Shown in pieces: positions 19,139-26,537 of a stretch of 64,000 nucleotides of DNA. A program made the translations under genes and the position numbers. The stretch is from NCBI GenBank assembly GCA_018821435.1, contig JAHJME010000005.1:1-64000 (forward strand), given 5' to 3'. The notes under the pieces were generated by a model that did no database searches, was not told the DNA's origin, and saw nothing but the letters and a program-made list of their open reading frames with translations. Position 1 is the stretch's first letter, and each line of letters begins with the position of its first letter. This stretch comes from Alphaproteobacteria bacterium (lineage in GTDB: Bacteria > Pseudomonadota > Alphaproteobacteria > Caulobacterales > Caulobacteraceae).

Positions 19139-19180
19139 GCTAGACTCTAGCTTGCCGTTTTCCCGTGGCGGGAAAACGGC
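19139..19180 (-). promoter_or_regulatory. Perfect hairpin and GCTAGA palindrome upstream of bamF
   Basis: GCCGTTTTCCCG (19154-19165) pairs perfectly with CGGGAAAACGGC (19169-19180) around TGG. Immediately next to it GCTAGA-C-TCTAGC (19139-19151) is a perfect 13-bp palindrome. On the minus strand the latter includes GCTAGAGTC, close to the Caulobacter housekeeping -10 element GCTANAWC. There is no U-run, so a terminator is unlikely. A promoter with an operator for bamF is possible. Confidence 0.45.
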
Positions 19181-19235
19181 GGGCGGCCCCCGGCCGGGTG
19201 AAGTGGAATACCGCAATCGGCGTTCGACGCCAACG

Positions 19236-19748
19236 CTATGCGGCTGGGCGTTGTGGCCGCAGGCTGTCGAGGAGCAGCAGGATCACGCCGATGGTGATGC
19301 CGCTGTCGGCGATGTTGAAGATCCAGGGGAAGAAGCCCAGGCGCTGGACGTCGATGAAATCGACCACGGCGCCGAAGCGGGCGCGGTCGATGGCGTTGCC
19401 GACGGCGCCGCCGATCACCAGGCCCAGGCCCAGGGCCGGCAGCAGCCGGGTCTGGCTGCGCGCCCAGAAGGCCAGCAGCGTCGCCACACCGATCGAGAAC
19501 ACCACCAGACCCCAGCGGACCACGTCGTGCTGAGCCTGCAGCAGGCCGAAGCTGACGCCCTCGTTCCAGATGCGGGTGAACTGCAGCGGCCAGATCACCT
19601 CCATCGTCTCGCGCTCGGGCAGGCGCACGACCGATAGGATCCAGTACTTGCTGAGCTGGTCCAGGACGACGACCACGGCGGCGATCGCATAGGCGCGCGC
19701 GGCCCAGAGGGCGGACGCGGGCTGGGCGGTTTTCACGGCGTCGGTCAT
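19236..19748 (-). CDS. lspA: Lipoprotein signal peptidase (signal peptidase II)
   Basis: This is the inner-membrane aspartyl protease that cleaves prolipoproteins before the lipid-modified cysteine. The 170-residue protein has four membrane segments and the conserved boxes DQLSKYW, NEGVSFG, GGAVGNAIDRARFGAVVDFID and FNIADSGI, with both catalytic aspartates. The start at 19748 overlaps the ileS stop codon (ATGA), implying translational coupling. The DUF3035 lipoprotein gene downstream is a likely client. Confidence 0.97.
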   Translation of the reverse strand: MTDAVKTAQPASALWAARAYAIAAVVVVLDQLSKYWILSVVRLPERETMEVIWPLQFTRIWNEGVSFGLLQAQHDVVRWGLVVFSIGVATLLAFWARSQTRLLPALGLGLVIGGAVGNAIDRARFGAVVDFIDVQRLGFFPWIFNIADSGITIGVILLLLDSLRPQRPAA

Positions 19749-22669
19749 GCGCGGGCCGCGTCCCAGGCGGCCACGGCCTCGGCGTCGCGGAGCGACAGGT
19801 CGGGATAGCGCGGGTCGGAGCCGACCTCCGGCAGGATCCGCCAGGAACGGGCGCACTTCGCGCCGTCGGCCTTCAGCGGCTCCACCGAGACGCCGGGGAC
19901 GTCGGGCAGCTTGAAGCCGGGGCCGCCGCCCGCGACCAGGGTCGCCTGGCTGGTCCGGAACACTTCCGCCGCGTCGAGGCCCTCGAAGGCGGCCAGCAGG
20001 GCCGGGTCGGAGACGTGGACCTTGGGAGCGGCTTCCAGCGCCGCGCCCATCCGCTTCTCGCGTCGTTCGACCTCAAGGGCGCCGGTGACCACCGAGGTCA
20101 CCTGCTGCACCTGGGCCCAGCGGGCGGCCTCGGGGTCGTTGCGCCACTCGGCCGGGGTCTCCGGGATCGTGCGCATGCAGTTGGAGTGGGCGTCCGGATA
20201 CCGGGTCAGCCAGGCCTCTTCCATGGTGAAGGGGATCAGCGGGCTGAGCCAGGCGGTCAGGCGCTCGAACACCGCCTCCATCACCGTGCGCGCGGCGCGG
20301 CGGCGCAGGCTGGAGGGCTGGTCGCAGTAGAGGGCGTCGCGGCGGATGTCGAAGAACAGCGACGACAGTTCGTTCTGGCAGAACTCGGTCAGCGGCCGGA
20401 TCACGTCCTGGAACAGGTAGCCGTCATAAGCCGTGCGGACCTGGCCATCCAGTTCGTGCAGCCGGTGCAGGATGAACCGCTCCAGCGGCGGCATCTGGTC
20501 AAGCTCGACCGCCTCGTCCGGCGAGTAGTCGGCCAGGGCGCCCAGCATGTAGCGGACGGTGTTGCGCAGCTTGCGGTAGGCGTCGGCGGTGGTCTGCAGG
20601 ATCGTCTTCCCGATCCGGCTGTCGTCGGCATAGTCGATCATCGCGGCCCACAGGCGGATGATCTCGGCGCCGCTCTCGCGGATCACCAGGTCCGGATCGA
20701 CGGTGTTGCCCTTGGACTTGGACATCTTCTCGCCGTTCTCATCCATGGTGAAGCCGTGGGTGAGGATGGCGTCGTAGGGGGCGCGGCCCCGGGTGCCCGA
20801 GCTTTCCAGCAGCGACGACTGGAACCAGCCGCGATGCTGGTCCGAGCCTTCGAGGTAGAGGTCGGCCGGCCAGTGGGTGTGGGCGCGGTTCTCGAGTGTG
20901 AAGGCGTGGGTGGACCCGCTGTCGAACCAGACGTCGAGGATGTCCTCGATCTTCTCGTAGCGCTCGGGATCGTGCGACCCCAGGAAGTCGGTGACCGGGC
21001 GGTTGAACCAGGCGTCGGCGCCCTCGGCTCGGACGGCGTCGACGATGCGCTTGTCCACCTCGGGGTCATGCAGCGGCTGGTTCGTCTCCTTGTCGACGAA
21101 CATGGCCAGGGGCGCGCCCCAGGCCCGTTGCCGGCTGATCAGCCAGTCGGGCCGGCTTTCCACCATCGAGCGGATGCGGTTCTTGCCGCCGGCCGGGAAG
21201 AAGGTCGTGGCCTCGATGGCCTCCAGCGCCGTCTCGCGCAGGGTGCGACCGGCCAGCTCCGGGGTCTCCACCGGCTCGTCCATCCGGATGAACCACTGGG
21301 GCGTGTTGCGGAAGATCACCGGGGCCTTGGAGCGCCACGAGTGCGGATAGCTGTGCTCCATCCGCCCGCGCGCCAGCAGGCGGCCGGCCTCGATCAGCTT
21401 GTCCATGACCGCGCCGTTGGCCGGGCCGAACTTGCCGGCCTTCTTGCCGTCGGTCTCCAGCACCTTCAGGCCGGCAAACAGCGGCACGTGCGGATAGTAG
21501 GCGCCGTCCGGATCGACGGTCTCGGGGATTTCGCGATGGCCGTGCGCCAGCCAGACGATGTAGTCGTCGGCGCCGTGGCCGGGCGCGGTGTGGACGAAGC
21601 CCGTGCCGGCGTCGTCGGTGACGTGATCGCCGGCCAGCATCGGCACCTGGAACGCATAGTGCGTGTCTAGCGCCGCCAGCGGGTGCTCCAGGACCATGCC
21701 CTGGCAGTCCACCTTCTCGACCCGGCGGGCCTTGGCGATCTTGGCGGCCTTGAAGACGTCGCCCGACAGCTTCTCGGCCACGATCAGCCGGTCGCCGGCC
21801 TTGGCCCAGGGCTCGAACTCCAGGCCCTCTTCCATCGCCTCGACCTGGTAGACGGCGTAGTCGATGGCCTCGTTGTAGCTGACCGCCCGGTTGGCCGGGA
21901 TGGTCCAGGGGGTGGTGGTCCAGATCACGACGCTGGCGCCGCGCGCGGCGTCGCTGCCCTCGATCACCGGGAACTTCACCCAGATCGTGGGGCTGACGTG
22001 GTCGTGGTACTCGACCTCGGCGTCGGCCAGGGCCGTTCGCTCGACCGGGCTCCACATCACCGGCTTGGAGCCGCGATAGAGCTGGCCCGAGGCCACGAAC
22101 TTGTGGAACTCACCGACGATCGCGGCTTCCGAGCCGTAATCCATGGTGGCGTAGCGGTTCGGCCAGTCGCCAAGGATGCCCAGGCGCTTGAAGCCGGTCA
22201 TCTGAACGGCGATCCACTTCTCGGCGTAGTCGCGGCACAGCGTGCGGAACTCGGCCTTGGAGACGTCGTCCTTGCGGCGGCCCTTCTCCTTCAGCTCCTT
22301 CTCGATCTGCCACTCGATGGGCAGGCCGTGGCAGTCCCAGCCGGGCACGTAATCGACGTCGTAGCCCATCAGGAACTTCGAGCGGACGACGAAGTCTTTC
22401 AGCGTCTTCTGCAGCGCGTGGCCGATGTGGATGGCCCCGTTCGCATAGGGCGGGCCGTCGTGCAGCACGAACAGCGGCGCGCCGGCGCGTTGCCGCTCGG
22501 CGCGGATGGCGTTGTAGAGGTCCAGCTCGGCCCACCGGGCCAGGGTCAGCGGCTCCTTCTGCGGCAGGCCCGCGCGCATTGGGAACGGCGTATCGGGAAG
22601 GAAGACGGTCTCGCGATAGTCGCGGCCTTCTTTGACTTGAACGGAGGACTTGTCGGCGTCGTCGGCCAT
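19745..22669 (-). CDS. ileS: Isoleucyl-tRNA synthetase
   Basis: It charges tRNA-Ile and edits valine. The 974-residue class I synthetase has HIGH (GAIHIGHALQK near residue 80) and KMSKS (GEKMSKSKGN), with the CP1 editing domain between them. The C-terminal zinc module of bacterial IleRS is degenerate: KCARSW keeps one cysteine and the later pair is replaced (DLSLRDAEA). The protein starts MADDADKSS. It begins the ileS-lspA unit. The 461-bp region upstream separates it from divergent cspA. Confidence 0.97.
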   Translation of the reverse strand: MADDADKSSVQVKEGRDYRETVFLPDTPFPMRAGLPQKEPLTLARWAELDLYNAIRAERQRAGAPLFVLHDGPPYANGAIHIGHALQKTLKDFVVRSKFLMGYDVDYVPGWDCHGLPIEWQIEKELKEKGRRKDDVSKAEFRTLCRDYAEKWIAVQMTGFKRLGILGDWPNRYATMDYGSEAAIVGEFHKFVASGQLYRGSKPVMWSPVERTALADAEVEYHDHVSPTIWVKFPVIEGSDAARGASVVIWTTTPWTIPANRAVSYNEAIDYAVYQVEAMEEGLEFEPWAKAGDRLIVAEKLSGDVFKAAKIAKARRVEKVDCQGMVLEHPLAALDTHYAFQVPMLAGDHVTDDAGTGFVHTAPGHGADDYIVWLAHGHREIPETVDPDGAYYPHVPLFAGLKVLETDGKKAGKFGPANGAVMDKLIEAGRLLARGRMEHSYPHSWRSKAPVIFRNTPQWFIRMDEPVETPELAGRTLRETALEAIEATTFFPAGGKNRIRSMVESRPDWLISRQRAWGAPLAMFVDKETNQPLHDPEVDKRIVDAVRAEGADAWFNRPVTDFLGSHDPERYEKIEDILDVWFDSGSTHAFTLENRAHTHWPADLYLEGSDQHRGWFQSSLLESSGTRGRAPYDAILTHGFTMDENGEKMSKSKGNTVDPDLVIRESGAEIIRLWAAMIDYADDSRIGKTILQTTADAYRKLRNTVRYMLGALADYSPDEAVELDQMPPLERFILHRLHELDGQVRTAYDGYLFQDVIRPLTEFCQNELSSLFFDIRRDALYCDQPSSLRRRAARTVMEAVFERLTAWLSPLIPFTMEEAWLTRYPDAHSNCMRTIPETPAEWRNDPEAARWAQVQQVTSVVTGALEVERREKRMGAALEAAPKVHVSDPALLAAFEGLDAAEVFRTSQATLVAGGGPGFKLPDVPGVSVEPLKADGAKCARSWRILPEVGSDPRYPDLSLRDAEAVAAWDAARA

Positions 22670-23130
22670 AGGACTTTCCAGGCTGGTCCGGAGGTTACGA
22701 GGTGCGGGGGTGGAAACCCGGCGCGCGCTGGATCGAAACCGACCGCGGCGTCACGCCGGGCGGATAATTCGCGGGCTCGTCCGAACCGAAAACATGGCGC
22801 TGGCTCTAACAGACGGCGCGCAGGGCGTCATCCCTGGGGTTGCCGCGCGCGCAATCCGACGTATTTTGTCTCGCGCAAAGGCCTTCGGAACGGGTTGCGT
22901 CGGCCATCCTGGCGAATTGTCTGGCATCCGACCGGCAATCGTGACATAAGGGGCGATCAAATATCGATTTGGTTCGGTTGCTCTCCACGCTTGTTCTTTG
23001 GATCGAGCCCGGACTTCCTGAAGACCTCTCCGACATTTTGATCTCTCGTCCCGTCCGGGGTGGGTGAGAACTCGAAATCCCTCGTCCCCTTCGGGACGGG
23101 TGAGCACTTGAACTAGAAAGACAAAACATC
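22670..23130 (+). promoter_or_regulatory. Long leader and divergent promoter region of cspA and ileS
   Basis: This 461-bp region has no convincing gene. It must hold the ileS promoter (minus) and a cspA promoter (plus). It contains a 14-bp palindrome CAAAT-ATCG-ATTTG (22958-22971) and, close to cspA, two tandem copies of a 32-nt hairpin-forming unit (23045-23076 and 23081-23112, 26 of 32 identical). Each unit has the frame CTCGTCCC ... GGGTGAG ... ACT.GAA. Long structured leaders control cold-shock genes by temperature-dependent folding; that role here is inference. Confidence 0.55.
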
Positions 23131-23340
23131 ATGGCTACCGGCACCGTTAAGTGGTTCAACGCCACCAAGGGCTTCGGCTTCATCCAACCCGATGATGGCG
23201 GCAACGACGTGTTCGTGCACATCTCGGCCGTTGAACGTGCGGGCCTCGGCTCGCTGAACGAAGGCCAAAAGGTCTCGTTCGAACTGGAACGCGATCAGCG
23301 CAGCGGCAAGATGTCCGCCGGCCAACTGCAAGCGGCCTAA
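23131..23340 (+). CDS. cspA: Cold-shock domain protein
   Basis: This is a single OB-fold nucleic-acid chaperone of 69 residues. Both RNA-binding motifs are present (RNP1 KGFGFIQ and RNP2 DVFVHIS), and it begins [18 protein letters not shown]. It unwinds RNA structure and aids translation at low temperature or on nutrient shift. A tandem hairpin leader precedes it and a terminator follows 14 bp after the stop. Confidence 0.96.
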   Translation: MATGTVKWFNATKGFGFIQPDDGGNDVFVHISAVERAGLGSLNEGQKVSFELERDQRSGKMSAGQLQAA

Positions 23341-23354
23341 GGAATATGGACGCG

Positions 23355-23382
23355 CCCGGCGGGACCTTTCGGCCCCGCCGGG
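23355..23382 (+). terminator. Hairpin terminator after cspA
   Basis: CCCGGCGGG (23355-23363) pairs with CCCGCCGGG (23374-23382) around a 10-nt loop. Only a short TCGTT follows, so termination may be partial, allowing some read-through into the next three small genes. Confidence 0.6.
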
Positions 23383-23398
23383 TCGTTCAACTGAGATT

Positions 23399-23629
23399 GT
23401 GACCACATCGACCATTGAACGCGCTTACGCGCTCGCTCGCTCGGGACAGGCGCCTGACCTCGCCCGGCTGAAGCAACGCCTGAAGGCGGACGGTTGCCGC
23501 GCTGTCGACGCGCTGCTGGCGCCCCGGGCCATTCGCGGCCATCTCGAAGCGATCTGCGCGGCGACCTACCAAGCCGCCGCCCCCACCGAAGCGCCGCCCG
23601 AGGACACGGACGCCGCCCTCACGGAGTGA
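23399..23629 (+). CDS. Small conserved protein (IERAYxLARSG type)
   Basis: The 76-residue protein begins MTTSTIERAYALARSGQAPD and continues LARLKQRLKADGCRAVDALLAPRAIRGHLEAI. This layout, one helical N-terminal motif plus a short helical body, recurs in small uncharacterised proteins of alphaproteobacteria, often near cold-shock genes. The start is a GTG at 23399 with only weak ribosome-site similarity. The stop is 4 bp before the next ATG. Function unknown. Confidence 0.7.
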   Translation: MTTSTIERAYALARSGQAPDLARLKQRLKADGCRAVDALLAPRAIRGHLEAICAATYQAAAPTEAPPEDTDAALTE

Positions 23630-23633
23630 CGCC

Positions 23634-23801
23634 ATGGCCCGAAAGCCTAACTACCAGTTCGAGCGTATGGAACGCGATCGCCAGAAGGCGAACAAGCTGG
23701 CCGAAAAAGCTGCCGCCAAGCGCGAGCAGCGTGAACGTGAGCGGGGCGAATCCGACCCCAATAACGCTGGCCCGGGCGACCCGAGCGCCGGCGAAAACTG
23801 A
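23634..23801 (+). CDS. Small highly charged protein (MARKPNYxFER type)
   Basis: The 55-residue product starts MARKPNYQFERMERDRQKAN and continues as a Lys/Glu/Arg-rich helix, then a polar tail (ESDPNNAGPGDPSAGEN). Short proteins of this type are widespread in Caulobacterales and relatives but unassigned. It is tightly placed between two other small genes (4 bp and 8 bp gaps), so translation is probably coupled. The charge pattern suggests nucleic-acid or ribosome association; that is a guess. Confidence 0.68.
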   Translation: MARKPNYQFERMERDRQKANKLAEKAAAKREQRERERGESDPNNAGPGDPSAGEN

Positions 23802-23809
23802 GAGACAAC

Positions 23810-24067
23810 ATGCCGAGCGGCGTCGGGTACAACCACGAGACCGTCATTCTTGACGGCGAGACCTTCTCTGACTGCGAATTCCGCGACTGCCGCCTGGTCT
23901 ATTCCGGCGGCGAGACCCCCGTCTTCCAGAGCTGCCAGTTCCACGGTTGCGAGTGGAAGCAGGACGACGCGGCGGCCCGCACCCTGGCCTATCTGAAGGC
24001 CGTCTGGAACGCCGGCGGCAAGCCGACCGTCCAGGCCCTGATCAAAGACATCACCGTCGCCCGCTAA
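23810..24067 (+). CDS. Small conserved protein, pentapeptide-like
   Basis: The 85-residue protein has NHETVILDGETFSDCEFRDC followed by RLVYSGG and FQSCQFHGCEW. These are alternating hydrophobic/cysteine positions like a short beta-helix (pentapeptide-type) strand set, ending in a helix (AARTLAYLKAVWNAGG). It is the third gene of the small-protein cluster, starting 8 bp after its neighbour. Its stop codon interlocks with that of convergent ribF (CTAA at 24064-24067). Role unknown. Confidence 0.75.
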   Translation: MPSGVGYNHETVILDGETFSDCEFRDCRLVYSGGETPVFQSCQFHGCEWKQDDAAARTLAYLKAVWNAGGKPTVQALIKDITVAR

Positions 24068-25014
24068 GCGGGGTCTGACCCAAGGACCTGCCGCGCCCGC
24101 GCGGCGTCCTTCATCACCTGTTCGGTCATCACCTCCAGGCTGGAGAACTTCTCCTCCGGACGCAGGAACGCGATCAGGTCGGTCTCGATGACCCGGTCGT
24201 AGATGTCCTCGTCGAAGTCGAACAGCCAGACCTCGAGCAGCGGCTGGGTGACCCCGTGCACCGTCGGGTTGACCCCGATGTTGGCGACGCCGGCGAACTC
24301 GCGCCCGTCCGACAGGCGCGTGCGCGTCGCATAGACCCCGAACTTCGGCGAGACGTAATCGCCCAAGTCCACGTTGGCCGTGGGGAAGCCCAGCTTGCGG
24401 CCCAGTTGCCGGCCGCGCTGGACCGACCCTTCGATGGCGAACGGGCGGCCCAGGATCTCGGCCGCCGCCTCGGGCTGGCCGTCGCGCAGCGCCTCGCGCA
24501 CCGCCGTGGACGAGAACTTGTCGCCGTCCAGATCGCCCACCGGCTCGGCGACGCTGACGCCGAAGCCCAGGTCCTTGCCGTAGGCGCGCATCGTGTCGGG
24601 CGTGCCCGTGCGATCCTTGCCGAACGAATTGTCGAAGCCGACGGCCACGTGGCGCGCGCCCAGGCCGTCATGCAGGACCTTCGTCGCGAACTCGCGGTCG
24701 GTCATCTCCGCCAGCTCGGCGTCGAGCGGCAGGACATACAGGATGTCGACATTCAGCTTTTCCAGCGCGCGGGCCTGCTGGTCCGTCTTCATCAGCCGGA
24801 ACGCCGGCTCGTCGGGCCGGAAATAGACGCGCGGGTGCGGGTCGAAGGTGATCACCCCCAGGGGCGCGCCCAGGTCATCCGCCGCGCGCGCGGCCAGTTC
24901 GATCACCTGCTGGTGGCCGAGATGGACGCCGTCGAAACTGCCCATGGCCACGGCGGCGCCGCGGTCGTGATCGGACAGGTCCTTCCAGCCGCGGATGACC
25001 CGAATGCGCTTCAT
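24064..25014 (-). CDS. ribF: Bifunctional riboflavin kinase/FMN adenylyltransferase
   Basis: It makes FMN and then FAD from riboflavin. The 316-residue protein has the N-terminal nucleotidyltransferase motif GSFDGVHLGHQQVI and the C-terminal flavokinase motif LGFPTANVDLGDYVSPKFGVYA. The ATG at 25014 precedes MKRIRVIRGW; a 12-codon longer frame is unlikely. It lies 13 bp after the MaoC gene on the same strand. Flavin supply fits the several flavoenzymes in the window. Confidence 0.96.
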   Translation of the reverse strand: MKRIRVIRGWKDLSDHDRGAAVAMGSFDGVHLGHQQVIELAARAADDLGAPLGVITFDPHPRVYFRPDEPAFRLMKTDQQARALEKLNVDILYVLPLDAELAEMTDREFATKVLHDGLGARHVAVGFDNSFGKDRTGTPDTMRAYGKDLGFGVSVAEPVGDLDGDKFSSTAVREALRDGQPEAAAEILGRPFAIEGSVQRGRQLGRKLGFPTANVDLGDYVSPKFGVYATRTRLSDGREFAGVANIGVNPTVHGVTQPLLEVWLFDFDEDIYDRVIETDLIAFLRPEEKFSSLEVMTEQVMKDAARARQVLGSDPA

Positions 25015-25027
25015 GCATCCGTTTAAG

Positions 25028-25450
25028 TCATGCGGGGCGGCGCGGCGCAATCACTAGAGCTTCGCCATCCACCACGGTCTTGCCGCTGACCGCGCAGGCG
25101 GTGTCCAGGGTCACGTGGCCCCGGCTTTCGTCCAGCGACCTGACCGTCACCCGCGCCACCACTAGGTCGCCGATCTTCACGGGGCGGCGGAACCGGAGCG
25201 ACTGCGACAGATAGATCGCTCCCGGCCCCGGCAGGCGTGTGCCAAGCACCGCCGAAATATAGGCCCCCGACAGCATGCCGTGGGCGATGCGCTCTCCGAA
25301 GGTGGTAGTCTTGGCGTAGGCCTCGTCCAGGTGGACCGGATTGTTGTCGCCCGAAACCTCCGCGAACGCCTCGATGTCCGCGGCCCCCACGACGCGGCTC
25401 ATCTCCGCCGTCTGACCGACGGTTAGATCGTCGAAATACATACCTTGCAC
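25028..25450 (-). CDS. MaoC-like (R)-specific enoyl-CoA hydratase
   Basis: The 140-residue hot-dog-fold protein has the hydratase-2 motif DIEAFAEVSGDNNPVHLDEAYAK then FGERIAHGMLSGAY, with the catalytic Asp/His pair. Relatives (PhaJ, MaoC) hydrate 2-enoyl-CoA to (R)-3-hydroxyacyl-CoA. The GTG at 25450 has GAGGGG 7 bp upstream; the ATG at 25441 (MYFDDLTVGQ) is the alternative start. It lies between the HAD gene and ribF. Confidence 0.9.
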   Translation of the reverse strand: MQGMYFDDLTVGQTAEMSRVVGAADIEAFAEVSGDNNPVHLDEAYAKTTTFGERIAHGMLSGAYISAVLGTRLPGPGAIYLSQSLRFRRPVKIGDLVVARVTVRSLDESRGHVTLDTACAVSGKTVVDGEALVIAPRRPA

Positions 25451-25530
25451 GGCAGGTCCCCTCAGCCCGTGTTGCGGCCCATCCCCCCGCGCCGCCGACC
25501 CGTGCCGTCAGCGGTGCGACTCAGCGCCGT

Positions 25531-26394
25531 TCACCACGCCATATCGGCGATTGCCCATGTCGCCTGTAGGCCTTCTTGCCGCAGGAGATCGCTGATCACG
25601 TCAAGGTTGAGGCCGTCCGGGCCTACGGTCTCGGCGCCATGTATCCCATTGGCGACAAACAAAATATCCAGGCCCCGGGCATTGGCCCCGCGCACGTCCG
25701 TGGGCAGGCCGTCGCCGACGCACAGCACCCGGGCCGCGTCGATCGGTCGCCCCAGCTCAGCTTCGGCCCGTTCGAGCGCCATCTCGTAGATCGGGGCGTA
25801 GGGTTTGCCCGCCATGAAGGTCCGTCCGCCGAGGCTTTCGTAGAGCTGGGCCAGGGCGCCGCCGCAGTAGATCAGCTTGTCGCCCCGTTGCACCACGATG
25901 TCGGGATTGGCGCAGATCAGATCCAGGCCGCGCGCCACACAGGCGATGAAGCGGTCGCGGTAGTCGCCGGGCTCGTCGTTCTCGTCGTCATAGGGTCCGG
26001 TCACGCCGATGAAGTCCGCGTCTTCGGGCCCACCCTGGATCATGTCCAGGTCGTGATAGAGCACCTCGGCGCGCTCCGGACCGATGGCCCAGACCGTTCC
26101 CGGCGCGCGCGCGCGCAGCAGCGGGCGGGTGGCGTCGCCCGAGGTGACGAGTTGGGTCCAGGCGGCGCGTGGCACCCCCAGCGAGTCCAGTTGCTCGATG
26201 ACCGGCGGGTGCGGCCGCGGCGCGTTGGAAATCAGGATCACCGGCCCCACCTCGGCGCGGAACCGCGCCAGGGCGGCGCAGGCCTCGGCGAAGTGCTCCC
26301 GGCCGTTGTGGATCACGCCCCAGACGTCGCAGAGCAGCACGTCGTAGCGGCCGGCGAGCTCGGAGAGCCCTTTGATCGGGGTCGGGGAGGTCAT
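25531..26394 (-). CDS. HAD-superfamily hydrolase, subfamily IIA (TIGR01459-like)
   Basis: The 287-residue phosphatase has HAD motif I DVWGVIHNG, motif II ISNAPRP, and motifs III/IV AGKPYAPIYEMAL and CVGDGLPTDVRGANARG. The length and the DVWGVIHNGREHF form fit the alphaproteobacterial TIGR01459 branch, which is close to nucleotide/sugar-phosphate phosphatases. It is probably first in a HAD-MaoC-ribF unit. The ATG at 26394 has no clear ribosome site. Substrate unknown. Confidence 0.9.
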   Translation of the reverse strand: MTSPTPIKGLSELAGRYDVLLCDVWGVIHNGREHFAEACAALARFRAEVGPVILISNAPRPHPPVIEQLDSLGVPRAAWTQLVTSGDATRPLLRARAPGTVWAIGPERAEVLYHDLDMIQGGPEDADFIGVTGPYDDENDEPGDYRDRFIACVARGLDLICANPDIVVQRGDKLIYCGGALAQLYESLGGRTFMAGKPYAPIYEMALERAEAELGRPIDAARVLCVGDGLPTDVRGANARGLDILFVANGIHGAETVGPDGLNLDVISDLLRQEGLQATWAIADMAW

Positions 26395-26399
26395 GGGAC

Positions 26400-26537
26400 G
26401 AGAACCACGGAAAACACGGAAGGACGCGGAAGGGCCCTCCCGCGTAGCGGGCGCTCGTAACAACCCGACGGCGCCATGGAAACGAAAAAGGGCCCGCTCG
26501 CGCGGACCCTCCGGTGTCTTCGGTGTTTTCGCGGTTC
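26400..26537. repeat. Inverted-repeat element between HAD gene and tipF
   Basis: The left end reads GAACCACGGAAAACACGGAA and continues with GGACGCGGAAGGGCCC. The right end is roughly the reverse complement, ending CGGTGTTTTCGCGGTTC. Near-tandem units of the form CACGGAAAA/ACACGGAAGG fill the arms. It abuts the tipF stop codon and so is probably transcribed as the tipF 3' end. Confidence 0.7.

Noticed and set aside
22751..23107. Short minus-strand open frames in the cspA leader
   Set aside because: They lack ribosome sites and codon bias, and they run antisense through the duplicated hairpins.
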